Source: Dermatemys mawii (lineage: Eukaryota; Chordata; Testudines; Dermatemydidae). From it: DNA of 64,000 bases. Under the pieces are notes generated by a model, which saw only the letters and a list, made by a program, of their open reading frames with translations, did not search any database and was not told the origin of the DNA. Below, in pieces: positions 36,040 through 48,536 of this stretch. Position 1 is the stretch's first letter. The number at the start of each line of letters is the position of its first letter. The position numbers and the translations under genes were made by a program. The stretch lies in NCBI GenBank assembly GCA_007922305.1, contig ML677334.1, forward strand, positions 16,270,764-16,334,763. Direction: 5' to 3'.

Positions 36040-36240
36040 TGGGTCACTGAACTGAGTCTGAAGCTCAGAGCTGCAAACTTTGGTTCTATTCCTGACTCAC
36101 TTCACCTTGAATACGTCACTTAACACTTCTCTTCATTTCCCCAACTACAAAATTGAGATCATGTTTATCTGCCTTCATGAAATACTTCTAGAACTGACTG
36201 AAAAGTGATATATGCAAGGTGCTACTGTAAAGTAGATTTT
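36040..36240 (+). mobile_element. MIR-like SINE
   Basis: MIR-like order: ggttctattcctgactcac, cttgaatacgtcacttaac, cttctcttcatttccccaac, tacaaaattgagatcatg, then gaaaagtgatatatgcaag. Diverged but co-linear. Confidence 0.6.
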
Positions 36241-36351
36241 CAGGGATATTGACACCAGTGAGGCACATAATATATAAAGCACTAATGCTTCCCTGATTTT
36301 TCCCTTGGCAGAAGGAAATGAGATGGTACATTCTATCATGTTTATTGTCTC

Positions 36352-37546
36352 ATAGAATCATAGAATAGCAGGGTTGGAAGGGACCTCAGGAGGTCATCTA
36401 GTCCAACCCCCTGCTCAAAGCAGCACCAATTCCCAACTAAATCATCCCAGCCAGGGCTTTGTCAAGCCTGACCTTAAAAACCTCTAAGGAAGGAGATTCT
36501 ACCACCTCCTTAGGTTACCCATTCCAGTGCTTCACCACCCTCCTAGTGAAAAAGTCTTTCCTAATATCCAACCTAAACCTTCCCCACCACAATTTGAGAC
36601 CATTGCTCCTTGTTGTGTCATCTGGTACCACTGAGAACAGTCTAGATCCATCCTCTTTGGAACCCCCTTTCAGGTAGTTGAAAGCAGCTATCAAATCTCC
36701 CCTCTCAGTCTTCTATTCTGCTGACAAAACAACCCCAGTTCCCTCAGCCTCTCCTCATAAGTCATGTGCTTCAGGCCTCTAATAATTTGTGTTGCCCTGT
36801 GCTGGATTCTTGTAGTGTGAGGCCCAAAACTGGACACAGTACTCCAGAACTCCACTGGTTCTTGGAGTACTGTGTCCAGTTCAGCCTCACCAATACCGAA
36901 TAGAGAGGAATGGTCTTGTCTCTCAATCTGCTGGCAGTGCTCCCACTTATGCAACCCAAAATGCCATTAACTTTCTTGGCAACAAGGACACATTGTTGAC
37001 TCGTATCCAGCTTTTCATCCACTGTAACCTCTAGATCCTTTTTTGCAGAACTGCTGCCTAGCCATTTGGTCCCTAGTCTGTAGCAGTGCATGGGATTCTT
37101 CCATCCTATGTGCAGGACTCTGCACTTATCCTTGTTGAGCCTCATCAGATTTCTTTTGGCCCAATTCTCTAATTTGTGTAGGTCCCTCTATATCCTATCT
37201 GTACCCTCCAGCTTATCTACCACTCTTCCCAGTTTAGTGTCATCTGCAAACTTGGTGAGGGTGCAGTCCACACCATCCTCTGGATCATTAATGAAGATAT
37301 TGAACAAAATAGGCCCTAGGACTGACCATTGGTGCACTCCACTTGATACTGGCTGCCAACTAGATATGGAGCCATTGATCACTACCCACTGAGCCTGATG
37401 ATCTTGCCGGCTTTCTATCCACCTTATAGTCCATTCATCCAGCCCATACTTTAACTTGCTGGCAAGAATATTGTGGGAGACCGTATCAAAAGCTTTGCTA
37501 AAGTCAAGGAATAACACGTCCAATGCTTTCCCCACATCCAAAGTAC
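36352..37546 (-). mobile_element. CR1 LINE, 5' truncated, minus strand
   Basis: The 3' end is at 36352 with tcatagaatcatagaata, then the antisense 3' region (gggttggaagggacctcagg, catctagtccaaccccct). Coding sequence continues to about 37546, where CR1 similarity stops. The element therefore includes the reverse transcriptase C-terminal half. It closely resembles the plus-strand CR1 at 52012-52968. A 21-bp inverted duplication is embedded at 36830-36879. Confidence 0.9.
36691..37541 (-). pseudogene. CR1 ORF2 reverse transcriptase remnant
   Basis: The largest open part (37188-37541) starts inside the RT domain. It has VLFLDFSKAFDTVSHNILA (catalytic block A), [14 protein letters not shown] (with Gly-Pro), and [12 protein letters not shown] with the FADD catalytic aspartates. 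Other frames downstream continue the CR1 C-terminal region (GTKWLGSSSAKKDLEVTVDE; FGPHTTRIQHRATQIIRGLK). Shifts and stops make it a pseudogene. Confidence 0.85.
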
Positions 37547-39534
37547 TATGTCTGGTATTTCCTTTCTAAACATTATCACATTTCTTAGTGAATGATACAG
37601 GAAATGACAACTGGAAGAAATGAGAGCAGAGACAAAGTTGTTTGTGCTGCAGCTTCCACTCTGAATTATTTTCATTTCACTTTATAGGGCTTTGGGCACT
37701 AACTCTGCTTGCAAATTCAAAAGTTTTGGCATTGTAAAATGACTGTAGATTGTTTCTGTTTTTGCCTCCATGGCCATGGTTCATGTATTTAGTTAAAAAT
37801 GTGAAACCAGGGAGTACTTTAATTTTTGTTTCTTCTCAAAACCATTTCCTCTACACCACTTGAATTCCCCGCATGCCTCCAATTTATTATCATCACTTGA
37901 AATTGAAAGATATGCTGTCAACAATAGCAAGTATCAAGACATCTGCATAACTAACTAAAACAATTGCATAATTGTATTGTAACTCAGTCACCTATTGCCA
38001 TTGTTTGTCATAGTTGTAATTGTTTAAATCACTGGGATAGCTCTATGTTGTCATTGTGAGAAAAAAATGACAGCATCGCCAAAGGTTTCAGAAAAGAACT
38101 AGATTTCGGGGCCTAGTAGGGCCGAGGATGGGGTTTTTCAGACCCCAGGCAGGCTGGTGGGAATTTGGGACAAACTAACAAACCAGGGAAAAAACCCTGC
38201 TACATTGATTACAGTACACAGTGTGCTGAACAGGGATTATCGCTTGCTGTGTAATTTATTTCTGGAGAAAATTCACCATGGGGGCTAATAGTGGGAAGGC
38301 AGAACTTCAGCTGGTGTAAAGTGTCATAAATGCATTGGCTTCAGGCTTGGAAGCTGAAGATTGGCCCTGGGATCCCTGCATAGTGACCTACCTTTGAATT
38401 TATGCAACTTCTTTATAAACGGACAAATCTCTTAATTCATTTTGACTTCCTTTAAACACAATGGTGTATCAGAAATTCTCCCTAGTTTCTTTTTTATGGC
38501 TGTTTTCCTTTCGTTGTCAAAACATGATAATATATAGGTATCAAGAGAAACAGTGAAATCCTGTGAGGGAAAGGCAAACCACTCCGATTGTTCAGTGATT
38601 TCCAGATACTATAGTAGCTTTCTAAACTCTGAAAAAAAATAAGCTAGAAAAGACAAGTATTTGGGGTTTTATACAAGAAATGATATAACCAGGCTTTGTT
38701 TGAGAGTCATTTTTCATGTGTATTAAGAAGTGAAATGTAGCCTTGCACTGTAGAGAAGAGAGTGTCTTTCGAAAGACAGGGAGTTGCAGATAGAAAGAAC
38801 ATTAAGCTAATTACAGTAAGTGGCTCTAATAATATCACCCTGGATTTTGGATGCCACAAAGTTATACAGGGCATTTTATCAATGGATAGTCCATCACCCA
38901 ATATTCACATCCAGCTAAATAAAATATACATGTAGGCTATTGAGGACCAGAAATAAATAATGCAAATGGTCCGTGTTCCTCATTTTTCATGCACCTTGAT
39001 AAGCAAATAAACATTTATTTACTTCCTTGTTTGGATTTATTAGTTATGGATCTGCATACATTGTACTCCATGATGACGGATATTTCATTACTTAATCATC
39101 CGTGGCATATTTCCCTGACCTACATAATGTGATCATTCTAGAGTCAGTCATCTGAAGACAGAGAAGCATTAGACCATGTACAGACGCATAAGTACTGTCA
39201 TTTCCAACTATTCCTATAGTTTCATCTTCCTAAAATGGAAAGAGGAACAAGGCATAATTGCAATTCATCAGTAAAACAGGACAGTGTATATTATAACATA
39301 CAATCCTTTGCCATCTAACTTTTATGTTTTAAGTTGAACTGGAATCAAAATCAAAAACACCTTATTAGTGCTGCATTAGTGTTATTTAAGTCCACAGATT
39401 CTGCTCTTTCTTGTTTGCTGGTAGCATAAATGATTTTTTTTAGGAATAACATTAGAATTTTTCATTTCGTAAATTATTTTCCTTGATGTATTAGTAGTAG
39501 TAGTATTTGAATACTTCCTTTTTTCCCCACCCTT
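37547..39534. other. Unique DNA, nothing recognised
   Basis: About 2 kb with no gene or firmly identified repeat. Confidence 0.5.
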
Positions 39535-39692
39535 TAAATCTATATTGTCTGTTGGATTGTAAATTCTTTGGGAGCAGGGCTTCTAAAACTATGTGTGCAC
39601 AGCTTCTAAAACAATGATGGACTTATCTTGGTTTTCTCTGCAGTCACTACCACAATAAAAATAATAAATAGTAACAACTAATGGTTATTTTT
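39535..39692 (+). mobile_element. L2-like LINE 3' tail
   Basis: Words in L2 3'-end order: tctgttggattgtaaattct, ttgggagcagggcttct, gtgcacagcttctaaaac, and a tail of aataaaaataataaatagt. Diverged. Confidence 0.4.
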
Positions 39693-39904
39693 AAGAAAAG
39701 AAAAGGTTGGAGGGTTGCTGCATACAGCCCACCATTCTAGTTTGCAGTTCATCTAACTACAGTTATCATCAATGTCTAGTGTAGCTGTTGCTGGGTAATG
39801 GTTACTCTTCTTCACTCAATAAAATAGTCTAAAGTATGTTTATACTAAAAGAGGGAACTTAACAGGACCTTTCAACTTTATGTATATGTAAACCTTCTGT
39901 CCAT

Positions 39905-41100
39905 CAGAGTTGGCAGCAACAAGGGTCGGGTTCCATTCCAATAACACAATGCAAAACTGGCTCGAGCCCCCACCCAGTGACCTGGGACAACTATATTACA
40001 CCACCCCCCGCCCCCAGGCACCTCTAAGAGGCAATACTTCCCCTCCCGCAAGCACAGAGTCTGCGTGTAGCAAAAGCCTTTTAATAACAGAGAGAAACAA
40101 TGTGGCATTATGTTGGGGAAACACCACAAACAGGATTCATAACACAAACAACGAGCAAAAAACCCACCTCAAGCAAACTGGGCCGTGTTGTTTCCCTTTG
40201 GTTCTTGAGTCCGGCAACCAAAAGTCCAACAACACCAAGGTCTCTGTCCCTCGTCAGTGCAGCCCCAGAATTCAAACGTTCATCTGCAGAGTTTTACACA
40301 CACACACAGCCTGTGTGGAAATTGGGGAGTGGAGGATAAAGGGCACCTTACGTGCTCCAATGGGTGACTGCCCCATCTCTGCATGGGGTTCTGCTGCAGT
40401 TTTCACCGCAAGCCATGCCTCCTCGCCAGCTGCTCCTCTCCGGTAACCATCCTGCGACCTGCGCTGCTCTACCAGCTGCTGCTCTCCAGTAGCCATCCTG
40501 CAAGCCATGCCTTTCCAGTAGCCGTCCTACAAGCTGCACCTCTCTGCTAGCCCTCACCAATATATCTTCAGGCCCCACTCCTACTCAACACAGTAGTCAG
40601 TGATTTCAGGTCATAGTAGGGGAGCCTCAGTGCTGGTGCACAGCCCATCAGTCCAAAGCAAATCCAAATCTGCAATCTGTAACCAGACTCCTAATGGAAT
40701 GAAAATTAGCTCTGATATTACACAGTGGAAAGAGGAGGGGATGCAATTAGCATTTGGGGCCCATACCACAAGGTTCAAATGCCTGTCCCCAACCTCTCTC
40801 AATTCACTGGGTTTTGGAATCCATGTCCCTTGCCTAGCAAGTGCTAGTTAGGTTAGGGCGAGTCCCTCCATCATTTAAAAAAGGCCAAGAACAGTTCCAC
40901 TGTCCTTGATTCACATAATCAGGATAATAACACTTTATTCTTCCTGCCCCAATAACAGAGGAACTGGGGATCCCACAGTAGCCAAAATGACCATCTAGGT
41001 GAGGTGGGTGTGCCTATGCAAATGAGATCAGCCCCTGAAGTTCTTTTCTACAACCTGCCACAACTCACCATCATATGTCAGGGTAGAGCTTGTCCTAACT
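39905..41100 (-). repeat. Probable endogenous-retroviral LTR block, minus strand
   Basis: The plus-strand text carries gttggcagcaacaagggtc at one end. Later it carries aacactttattcttcctgcc, which is AATAAA on the minus strand at about 40931. Phrases such as tggcattatgttggggaaac and aaatgagatcagcccctgaa resemble a long reptile retroviral LTR recognised from memory. Ends and TSD are not fixed. The 178-codon plus-strand frame at 39910-40446 lies inside and is not considered a gene. Confidence 0.4.
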
Positions 41101-41829
41101 CTATTTATATTTACAACACCAGAAATAAAGATCTTTTTGGATCTTTCATGGAAGTGACTGGTATTTTATTAGCTCTTTTTTCATTACTCAGAAATAGCTG
41201 AAATGATCGTATAATTCAGAGGAAACTAGCAGTTGTTATACAATGAGAATACAGAAAGAGCATTGTTGTCCTTGGGTATCAAATGACTTCAGCTACTCAA
41301 AAGTGCCACAAGAATACATGTTTAGAAGAGCTTTATATTTATTATTACTTAGAGGATCTATATTAGACTAACTTAATTTCCTAAGAAGAATGACTAAGGC
41401 ACTTAGGTAACTATCATATGTCTATGAAGAGAATTCTTGCTCAAGGACACTTTCTCTTCTCCGTTTCCATGCATTGCTTTCTCTATAGCTCATATAACCC
41501 TGAGAACTATACAAATCCTTCCAAGTTGAGTGTGGAAGAATTTTTTTGTACTGTGATTTGCTACCAAAAATTCATAACTCACTCAGTGATACATGTGGCA
41601 TTCCTTAAATAAAAAAACTCCTCTATCCCATTATAAGTCTATCAATTCTATAGTCATTTCCCACTCCATAAAATGCTGGCTATCTTCCCACCCTAGCTCA
41701 CATTCATTAATCTAGCCATCCTCTAACCCTGGCACAACACCTCAATCTGGCATTTGATCCTACCTCATGACAATCCCTTATCTAGCAACTGTTCCTAATA
41801 GCAGTGATGATGGCAGGCCATTGCCCTTC
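41101..41829. other. Unique AT-rich DNA, nothing recognised
   Basis: No gene or repeat recognised before the solo Gypsy LTR. Confidence 0.5.
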
Positions 41830-41834
41830 CTCCT

Positions 41835-42622
41835 TGTCATAAGTATAAAGTAGCCTAGAATTACTGTTTACCTGTAAGGGGTTAAGCTAAAGGTAAGTTG
41901 AGAGGTGGACCAATCAGAAATTCCTCAGGAGACAAAGGATTTTGAGTTTCAGTTTCTCTCTGGGTCTCTTCTCTGTTCAACTCGGCTATCGGATGAACCA
42001 CACCTATTTCTTTCACTGTAACTATAGCTTTCTATCAAGTAAGGTAGTCAGTAAGTTTACCTTCTTTTTATCACTTGGAGGGTTCTCAGGGATGAGTGTT
42101 GGCTGGGTGCTTCTTGATATTGTAAGATTCAGCAGAGATATCAACAGTGGGAGAAAGTTGCCTCAGGGGAGAGGTTTGGGTTCTTGATTCTTTTGTTGAT
42201 TATGGTAGATGCTGTTCTATTGATGGTTAAAAGGGATTTATTCCTTTCTTTTTTTCTTTTATTAAAATCTTTCTTTTAAAAATCTGACTGCTTGTTTTCC
42301 ATTGTGTAAGATCCTGGTTTTGGATCAGGCACGTCTCGCAGGATCAGGCGAGGCTTTTCTCTCAAGCTTTCCAGGGAGGGAATAAGTTTGGGGGTTTTGT
42401 GGAAAGAGAAAGAGGGGCTTCAGGTGGCCCATGTCCAATAGTTTTTGAGACATTCTCACTTGATGGTGGCGGCATACCAAGTCCAGACACAGAAGAAGTT
42501 GTGTTCTGGGGAAAAACATTTTAACCCAAGCTGGTAAAATAAGCTGGGGGGGGGTATTTCTTTTTTCATGCGGGTCCCCACATCTGTACCCTAGAGTTCA
42601 GAGTGGGGAGGCAATCCTGACA
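41835..42622 (+). repeat. Solo LTR of the Gmr1-like Gypsy, 5-bp TSD
   Basis: This 788-bp unit starts tgtcataagtataaagtag and ends gcaatcctgaca. The 5 bp on each side are ctcct (41830-41834 and 42623-42627), a perfect target duplication. Its 3' half is the reverse complement of the two LTR segments at 60094-60566 and 63596-64000. Shared words include ggcacgtctcgcaggat-type text, aagatcctggttttggatca, ttttaacccaagctggtaaa and tgcgggtccccacatctg. It shows the full LTR length for this family. Confidence 0.9.
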
Positions 42623-42769
42623 CTCCTCTTCTGGCTGTATTAGTGACAAGCTGATCAATTCACAGTCTCTGTCTCTGGGTGGGCCGGTTTGGTGTGGGAC
42701 AAGTGCTTCTTGTTCTTTTTACGTTTCTGAAGCTGGCCCTGAACACCTTTCCTCCCCCCAAAACTGCTC

Positions 42770-42880
42770 CCCGCAAGCTGAAACTTAGATTAATTTTGAT
42801 AAAATTCATGAATAGTTTGGGGTCAATAGAAATTGCATTTTTCAGTAAACTATTAGTCCAAAAAAATTCACCCAGCTCTA
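42770..42880. mobile_element. Fragment of a hAT-like MITE
   Basis: It ends in aaaaattcacccagctctac, whose complement starts 'tagagctgggtgaa', a known style of reptile hAT MITE end. Upstream AT-rich text (attgcatttttcagtaaac) is similar in style. No second end. Confidence 0.35.
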
Positions 42881-44091
42881 CCCAGAATATAAGAGTGTGA
42901 CACAAATATTCTTCCAACTGTATTTTAAACATCTGTAGTTCTTGAACTTCCAATTTATTTATCCAAAGAAGATCTTGTAGCTAGAGGGAAAAGCAAATCC
43001 GCTTGTTTGCTATATTCAGGCCATTTCTATCTATTAGGAATGATGCTGGTGTTGACTTGGTATGGACTGCAGCAGACAATTACTTAGCTCTTTTAACGCA
43101 GTTACTTCTTGTCCTGCTGCGAAAACTTTTTGGTTTTAGATGCTACCCACACCTGTACTTCTGAGCAGGTTTATCTGTGCCTGTACTTAACTATCATCAC
43201 TAGTGGATGCAGTAAGTTGAAAGATTCAGCCTGACATTTTAAAGTTTCAGACTCGTGAAATGCAAACTGATGTTCATTGTCATTCACTAGATTTTCAGGC
43301 ATATAACAAAGATTAAATGTTTCATACAATTTCTGGATAGTACACCCATGATCTGAAGGTCGTACTTTGAGTAAATATCAGTGACCACTACACACATGAA
43401 AAACCATTCAAAGGCCATGAAATGTAAAATAAATGCCAGTTATGTTAAATAATAGGCCATGTGTTCTTCTGACTGTGGTCCAGACGAAAGGAGAATACTA
43501 GAAACACCAGTGTTTTCTTGCTTAGAAAGCTATCGTAGGTGGGTTTTTTCCTACTTACCCAAAATAAAAATATCAATTGGTTATATTACTTGATTGACTA
43601 GCAAAGGTTATCTTTACAACCCCCTGCCTTGCTGTGTAATGCAAATTATTCTGAGCTGTGCATCATAGTACATAATAGGTATGACCTAGCACACTTTTGC
43701 ATTCTATTGGCAGCTCAATAGAATAGCCAATGTGGGTACAAAGATAAGACATGAAAGGGTGCCAGTCTGTCAAAGCATGAAACTTCATCCACACAACAGT
43801 TGATGAAATTTTCAATCTGAAAATTATTCTTAATGCTTCCTGTTTAAATTGGGTATGGCTGCTATCTGCTCCGCTTGTGTCCCTGGAGCAAAGGTAATTG
43901 GCTTTGCTTGAATGGTTGGTGTAATGTTGGCCGTGACTGCTTCCATCCAAATGTACTGGGAAACCAGGATCAGAGTGTGTTCACAAACACCATAGTGACT
44001 AGCAAGGAGTTTTAAGCCTTTTAATAAGCTGTGTCAAACTCTTAAATACATCAAAAGGATAAATACCAGGGAGGAAGAGGAATTCATTAAG
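42881..44091. other. Unique DNA, nothing recognised
   Basis: No gene or repeat recognised. Confidence 0.5.
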
Positions 44092-44241
44092 CACCAATGT
44101 GGATACAAATACAAATACACCTTTGTGCCATCAGGTGTATTTTTGGCAATTCAGCTGGATCTTATCCACCAATGTGGATACAAATACAAATACACCTTTG
44201 TGCCATCAGGTGTATTTTTGGCAATTCAGCTGGATCTTATC
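44092..44241 (+). repeat. Perfect 75-bp tandem duplication
   Basis: Two adjacent, identical 75-bp units (44092-44166 and 44167-44241) begin caccaatgtggatac and end ctggatcttatc. The unit length is divisible by three, so a plus-strand frame runs through both, but that frame shows no domain. Confidence 0.95.
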
Positions 44242-46990
44242 TTATCCCATAACTGATTCAGGAGGAAGGAAATACACATGCTTCACCACAAAAAGTAGCA
44301 GTCTAGCCGATGGTCCCTGGAGTTCAACTTTCACATTCATAGTCTTTGTTGTTGGCGTTGCTCCCCCTGTGAATAACTACTGCACATCTTTGCTAGAGAT
44401 GACTGAGTTTGCTTTGACACACTGTAAACTTGAACCTATGCACCGTAGATTCAATATGTAAGTTCAAGGTAAAATGAAAAGAGTTGGTCCAGGAAATGTA
44501 CGAGAACTTAGGCAAGTATCAATGACAGAATATTGTATGGCTGTTATGGCTGGTTTTATCCCTGCTTCTAGACAGGAGTAAGAAATGTGTAGCTAATTGC
44601 CTTATTTGAATTATGATCATGTTTTGGCTCAGGCTTCTCTCCCTGGCCACAAACTTCTTATCCTATACACTTTCGAATAATAAACCTAAGATACAAAGAG
44701 CTTCACACTTGCCACCACTCACTGAAGAGGACTATGTCTAATTCTTAGCCTTGCTTATATTTACTGTAGCTGCCACTCACTCATTATAGAGCACAACAAA
44801 CTTACATACTTATATGTACTACAAAAGGGCTTACAGAAAAGATATTGTCAAAGTTGTGATCTTTCCAACAGATGTTTTTCGAAGTTGGCTCATTCTATAG
44901 ATCTCAATGAGATTGGCAGGTTGTCCCAAACCTCAGTTGCTTCCAATAATTAGAACGGTTGAAAATTCTACTAGGAGCTTCTTCTGCATATGCCTAAAGT
45001 TTTCCTCTTGCAATGAGTATGCATGTCAATATATTTAATCAGTTTTCTTAAAACTGGTCTTATTTCTATATGATCTAGAAAACAAAATAAGTTAGAACAA
45101 AGTCACTACAGTTAATTAAGCTTTTCTGCATAAAAATTCTGGCTGGAATACAGTGGGTAAGAAGGTTGCTTGGGGTATGGGGTTTAAATATACACACAAT
45201 GCAAAAATGGCTGAACCAGTTTTGTTGAAACTTAAAAATAATAATCTTTTGACTGGTTGTACCTTGACTCCCAAAGGTATTTTGTTAAAATAAGGTTATA
45301 TCTGTAATTGGAAAGAGATGGGAATTAGAGACCAGAGATGACGTACGTGTGTGTGCGCGCATGCAAACATGGCTTAAAGCTTACCTTTGCTGTCATCAGG
45401 TCTGTTCTGCATAGGGTCAGTCCTCCTATGCTGCATTAGAGCAGGTGGGAGGGGAGACAGTCAAGGATAGGCCTCTGAGAGATCGACAAAACCGGAAGCT
45501 TATCCTTGTACTGGGATTATCGCCAATAAAATGACTGAAGCAGTTTTAGGGATAGACTTCATTGGCTGGGCAGCACAAAGTAGCCTGAGTGACTGGAAAA
45601 TCTGGTCCTAGATCTTAAATTGTGAATATTTGGATATTCAGTAGCATCTAAAATGGATATTCCTTTAATCTCCTTGAACAAAAGGGAATGAAGAGCAAGG
45701 GGAACTTGATACCTCCTGCACATGTTACTGGATGCTTTAACGATGTATATGAACTTGATAAAATTACGAGAGACTTGTACCTTTTCTCGTGCTACCTTTA
45801 ATTAAAAAGAACAGATGAAGAAAGAGAGATGGAGCACTTACTGGTACCATTTTGTATGTTCAACCTGCAGTCTTCATTACGTATCAATTGAAAGCAATCC
45901 TGAATATCTGCAGCAGCATATTCTTTTCAGCTAATTTCGCTGGCAGTGACAAATTACAGTACAACACTATAGCAATTACTTTAGGGGAATTCTGGTTTAT
46001 CTTTTTAAACAGAAATGTTCAGCAATGATTTCACATTGTGTGTGTGTGTGTAATATGAATGAAAAATTTAATACTTTGGCAGGTAGATATAGATACACAT
46101 GCAGTTATGAACACATAGATGTGTAACTCAGTTTGCAATGGGAAATATGTAATAGATAAGGAGGATCAATAATAGTTTTGAGCAAGAAGTACAAATGTAA
46201 AATCATGCTGTAATCTTCCCATAGTCTAACCTCTCAGTGGGTTTAGCTAGAGTAATGAAAATTCCTTGACCACAGAAACCATCCTATTACAGCTGTTGTT
46301 ATATAGAGCTTGTCACTTACTTAAATGGTTGTTTACTTAAACTCAGTAAACAATACACAGATGCTGTTGCCTTCAGACTATTGCAAGTGGAAATAGACAC
46401 ACGCACACGCCCCCAAGGTCCTTTTTGACTTGTATGCCTCAGAGAGGAATGCACATATCTTGTCTGAAGTATCTAAAGTAATGAGGTTAGCAGGGACAGA
46501 GGAAACAAGCTAATAGCATTACATAGCATCTTTAAAAAGCAGATTCACAATGAAATCAATTCATGTCAGTCAAGACAAAATTCAGTTACCTATCTTCCAA
46601 AGTAGAGAATGCTAAAAAAACCCTACACTTTGATTCAAATTTCTCACAAACAAGCTTTTGAAAGACCATGATTATGTTCAAACTTGTCACACACTCATGA
46701 AAGCCAAGGTTCCACTTGGATCCTTCTGTTGTGTAGGTTTCCTCTTTTATACCTGAGAGCCTCTGTTAGGACCTACAGTGGTCATAAAAAAGATGATGTG
46801 GGAATTCATTTGTCACAATGCAGAAAATTGGGATATTGCAAGGAAGAAGTAGACAGACTGCAACTGCAACTGGTAGACAGACTGGTCAACATAGGGATGA
46901 AATAACTGATATGATTTTTTGTGTAATTTTGTTTTGCTGGAAATTTTTATTTTTGTTGTGATTTAAAAACAAAGTTTTCTAAAATTTAAA
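44242..46990. other. Unique AT-rich DNA, nothing recognised
   Basis: About 2.7 kb with no gene or identifiable repeat. Small GT-rich runs occur near 45347-45360 and 46038-46051. Confidence 0.5.
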
Positions 46991-47090
46991 TTTAAAATTG
47001 GGCATAAATTCAACCTGGGCAACCCTAATTTGGCCTCCTTGAATGTATGCATTGTGATGGTCTTTAATTACATGATCACATACTATTTTT
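46991..47090 (+). repeat. 100-bp direct repeat, copy 1
   Basis: It matches 48437-48536 at about 94 of 100 positions, with shared words ttgggcataaattcaacctg and tgcattgtgatggtctttaa. Family unknown. Confidence 0.85.
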
Positions 47091-47304
47091 GAAATCACAG
47101 AATTTCAATGAAAAACAAATTTCTGTTCCCACATAGTTCTACTAATTGTGCCCAGAACAGAGGAACACAGCCTATAGTAAAGTAAGAACTGTGAGAAATG
47201 AATAGAGTGACAGCAATATTTGGAGGCAATAGTGAGGAAAGTTAGAAACTGATATTGGCTGGTGGAAATGCAGAGCTGGGAAAAAGGAGAAGAAAGCCTA
47301 GGGC

Positions 47305-48180
47305 AGTTTTCTCCAACCTTTTTAAGCACAAGATCACTTTCTGAATTTAAATGCAACCCAGGATCTACCTCAAAGAAAATGTAAAAATAACAGTAATCAC
47401 ACAAAGCCAAACACCCTTCCCATGTGCCCTGCCCCACCCCTTCTCTGAGGCCCCGCCCCACTCACTCCATCCTTCCTCCCTTCTTCACTTGTTCATAGGG
47501 AGAGGGCTCTGGGAAGAGGTTGGGGGTGTAGGAAGGGGTGGGGACTGCAGGAAGGGGCTCAGGCCTGGGGTTGGGTTACAGGAGGGGGTGTGGGGTATGG
47601 GCTCTGGGAGAGAGTTTGGTGCAGGGGACCTCAAGACTGGGACAGAGGTTTGGGGTGTGGGGAGGATTCAGGGTGTGGACTCCAGTCAGGTGCCACTTGC
47701 CTTCTGAAGCTCCTGGGCAATGGCGCATTGGGGCTAAGGCAGGATCCCTGCCTATGCTGACTGTACACCACTCCCGAAGCATCCAGCAAAGGCTCCTGTG
47801 GGGAAGAGGATAGGCAGGTAGCTTTGCATGATGCCCCCGTCCGCAGGCTCCATCCCCACAGCTCCTTTTGGCTATAGTTCCCCATTCCCAGCCAGTGCGA
47901 GCTGTGGGGATGGTGCCTGCAGACCAGGAAGCATGTGGAAACCCCCTACCTCTTCTCCACTTCCCCAGGAGCCGCTCCTGGACATGCTGGATGCTTCAGG
48001 GAGCAGTGCGGGGCCAGGGCAGGCAGGGATCCTGCCTTAATCCCCACTGCACTGCCAGATTGTTAGTGGCCATCTCCCAGTCTGGCTGCGGGAGGGTTGG
48101 CAACCCTAGTCTGAGATCAGCTGTCAAAGGCTCTACGATCGACCAGTCGATCACAATCAACTGGTTGGTGACCATTTGTC
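47305..48180. mobile_element. GC-rich hAT-like MITE
   Basis: It begins with agttttctccaaccttttta and gcacaagatcactt, the style of a reptile hAT end. It closes with cgaccagtcgatcacaatca and actggttggtgacc. The interior is GC-rich with many open frames on both strands, all low-complexity. A TSD is possible (gcctag and gtctag flanks) but not convincing. Confidence 0.55.
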
Positions 48181-48436
48181 TAGAAGAAGAAAAAAGCTGT
48201 CCCTGACCACACTGTCTAGATGAAAAGTAGACACTTCAGTTCAGCCTGGAGAAAATCCTTTGCTTTTATATATTAACAGCTGGTGTCCTGACATCTGAGT
48301 GCTCTCAGCTTGTATTTTTGTGCACAGGGACTGATTTAGATATTCAGTGTCCTTTTAAGTATGTGAATGGAAATATTGCATAGATAATGGATATTGTGGT
48401 TGTGACTGCATAGTTAAATTAGAGTTCAGAAATGGA

Positions 48437-48536
48437 TTTAAAATTGGGCATAAATTCAACCTGGGCAACCTTAATTCTGCCTCTTTGAATGTATGCATTG
48501 TGATGGTCTTTAATTATATGATCATATACTATTTTT
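48437..48536 (+). repeat. 100-bp direct repeat, copy 2
   Basis: Second copy of 46991-47090 in the same orientation. It starts 1446 bp further on, past the far side of the GC-rich MITE. Confidence 0.85.

Noticed and set aside
39910..40446. 178-codon plus-strand open frame
   Set aside because: It lies within an LTR-like block, antisense to a likely polyadenylation region, and shows no domain.
44099..44461. 120-codon frame with a repeated peptide
   Set aside because: The repeat is only the translation of the 75-bp tandem duplication. Nothing else supports coding.
47105..48206. Overlapping open frames near 47.1-48.2 kb
   Set aside because: They fall largely in a GC-rich MITE-like element. Frames on both strands are equally open, and none has a domain.
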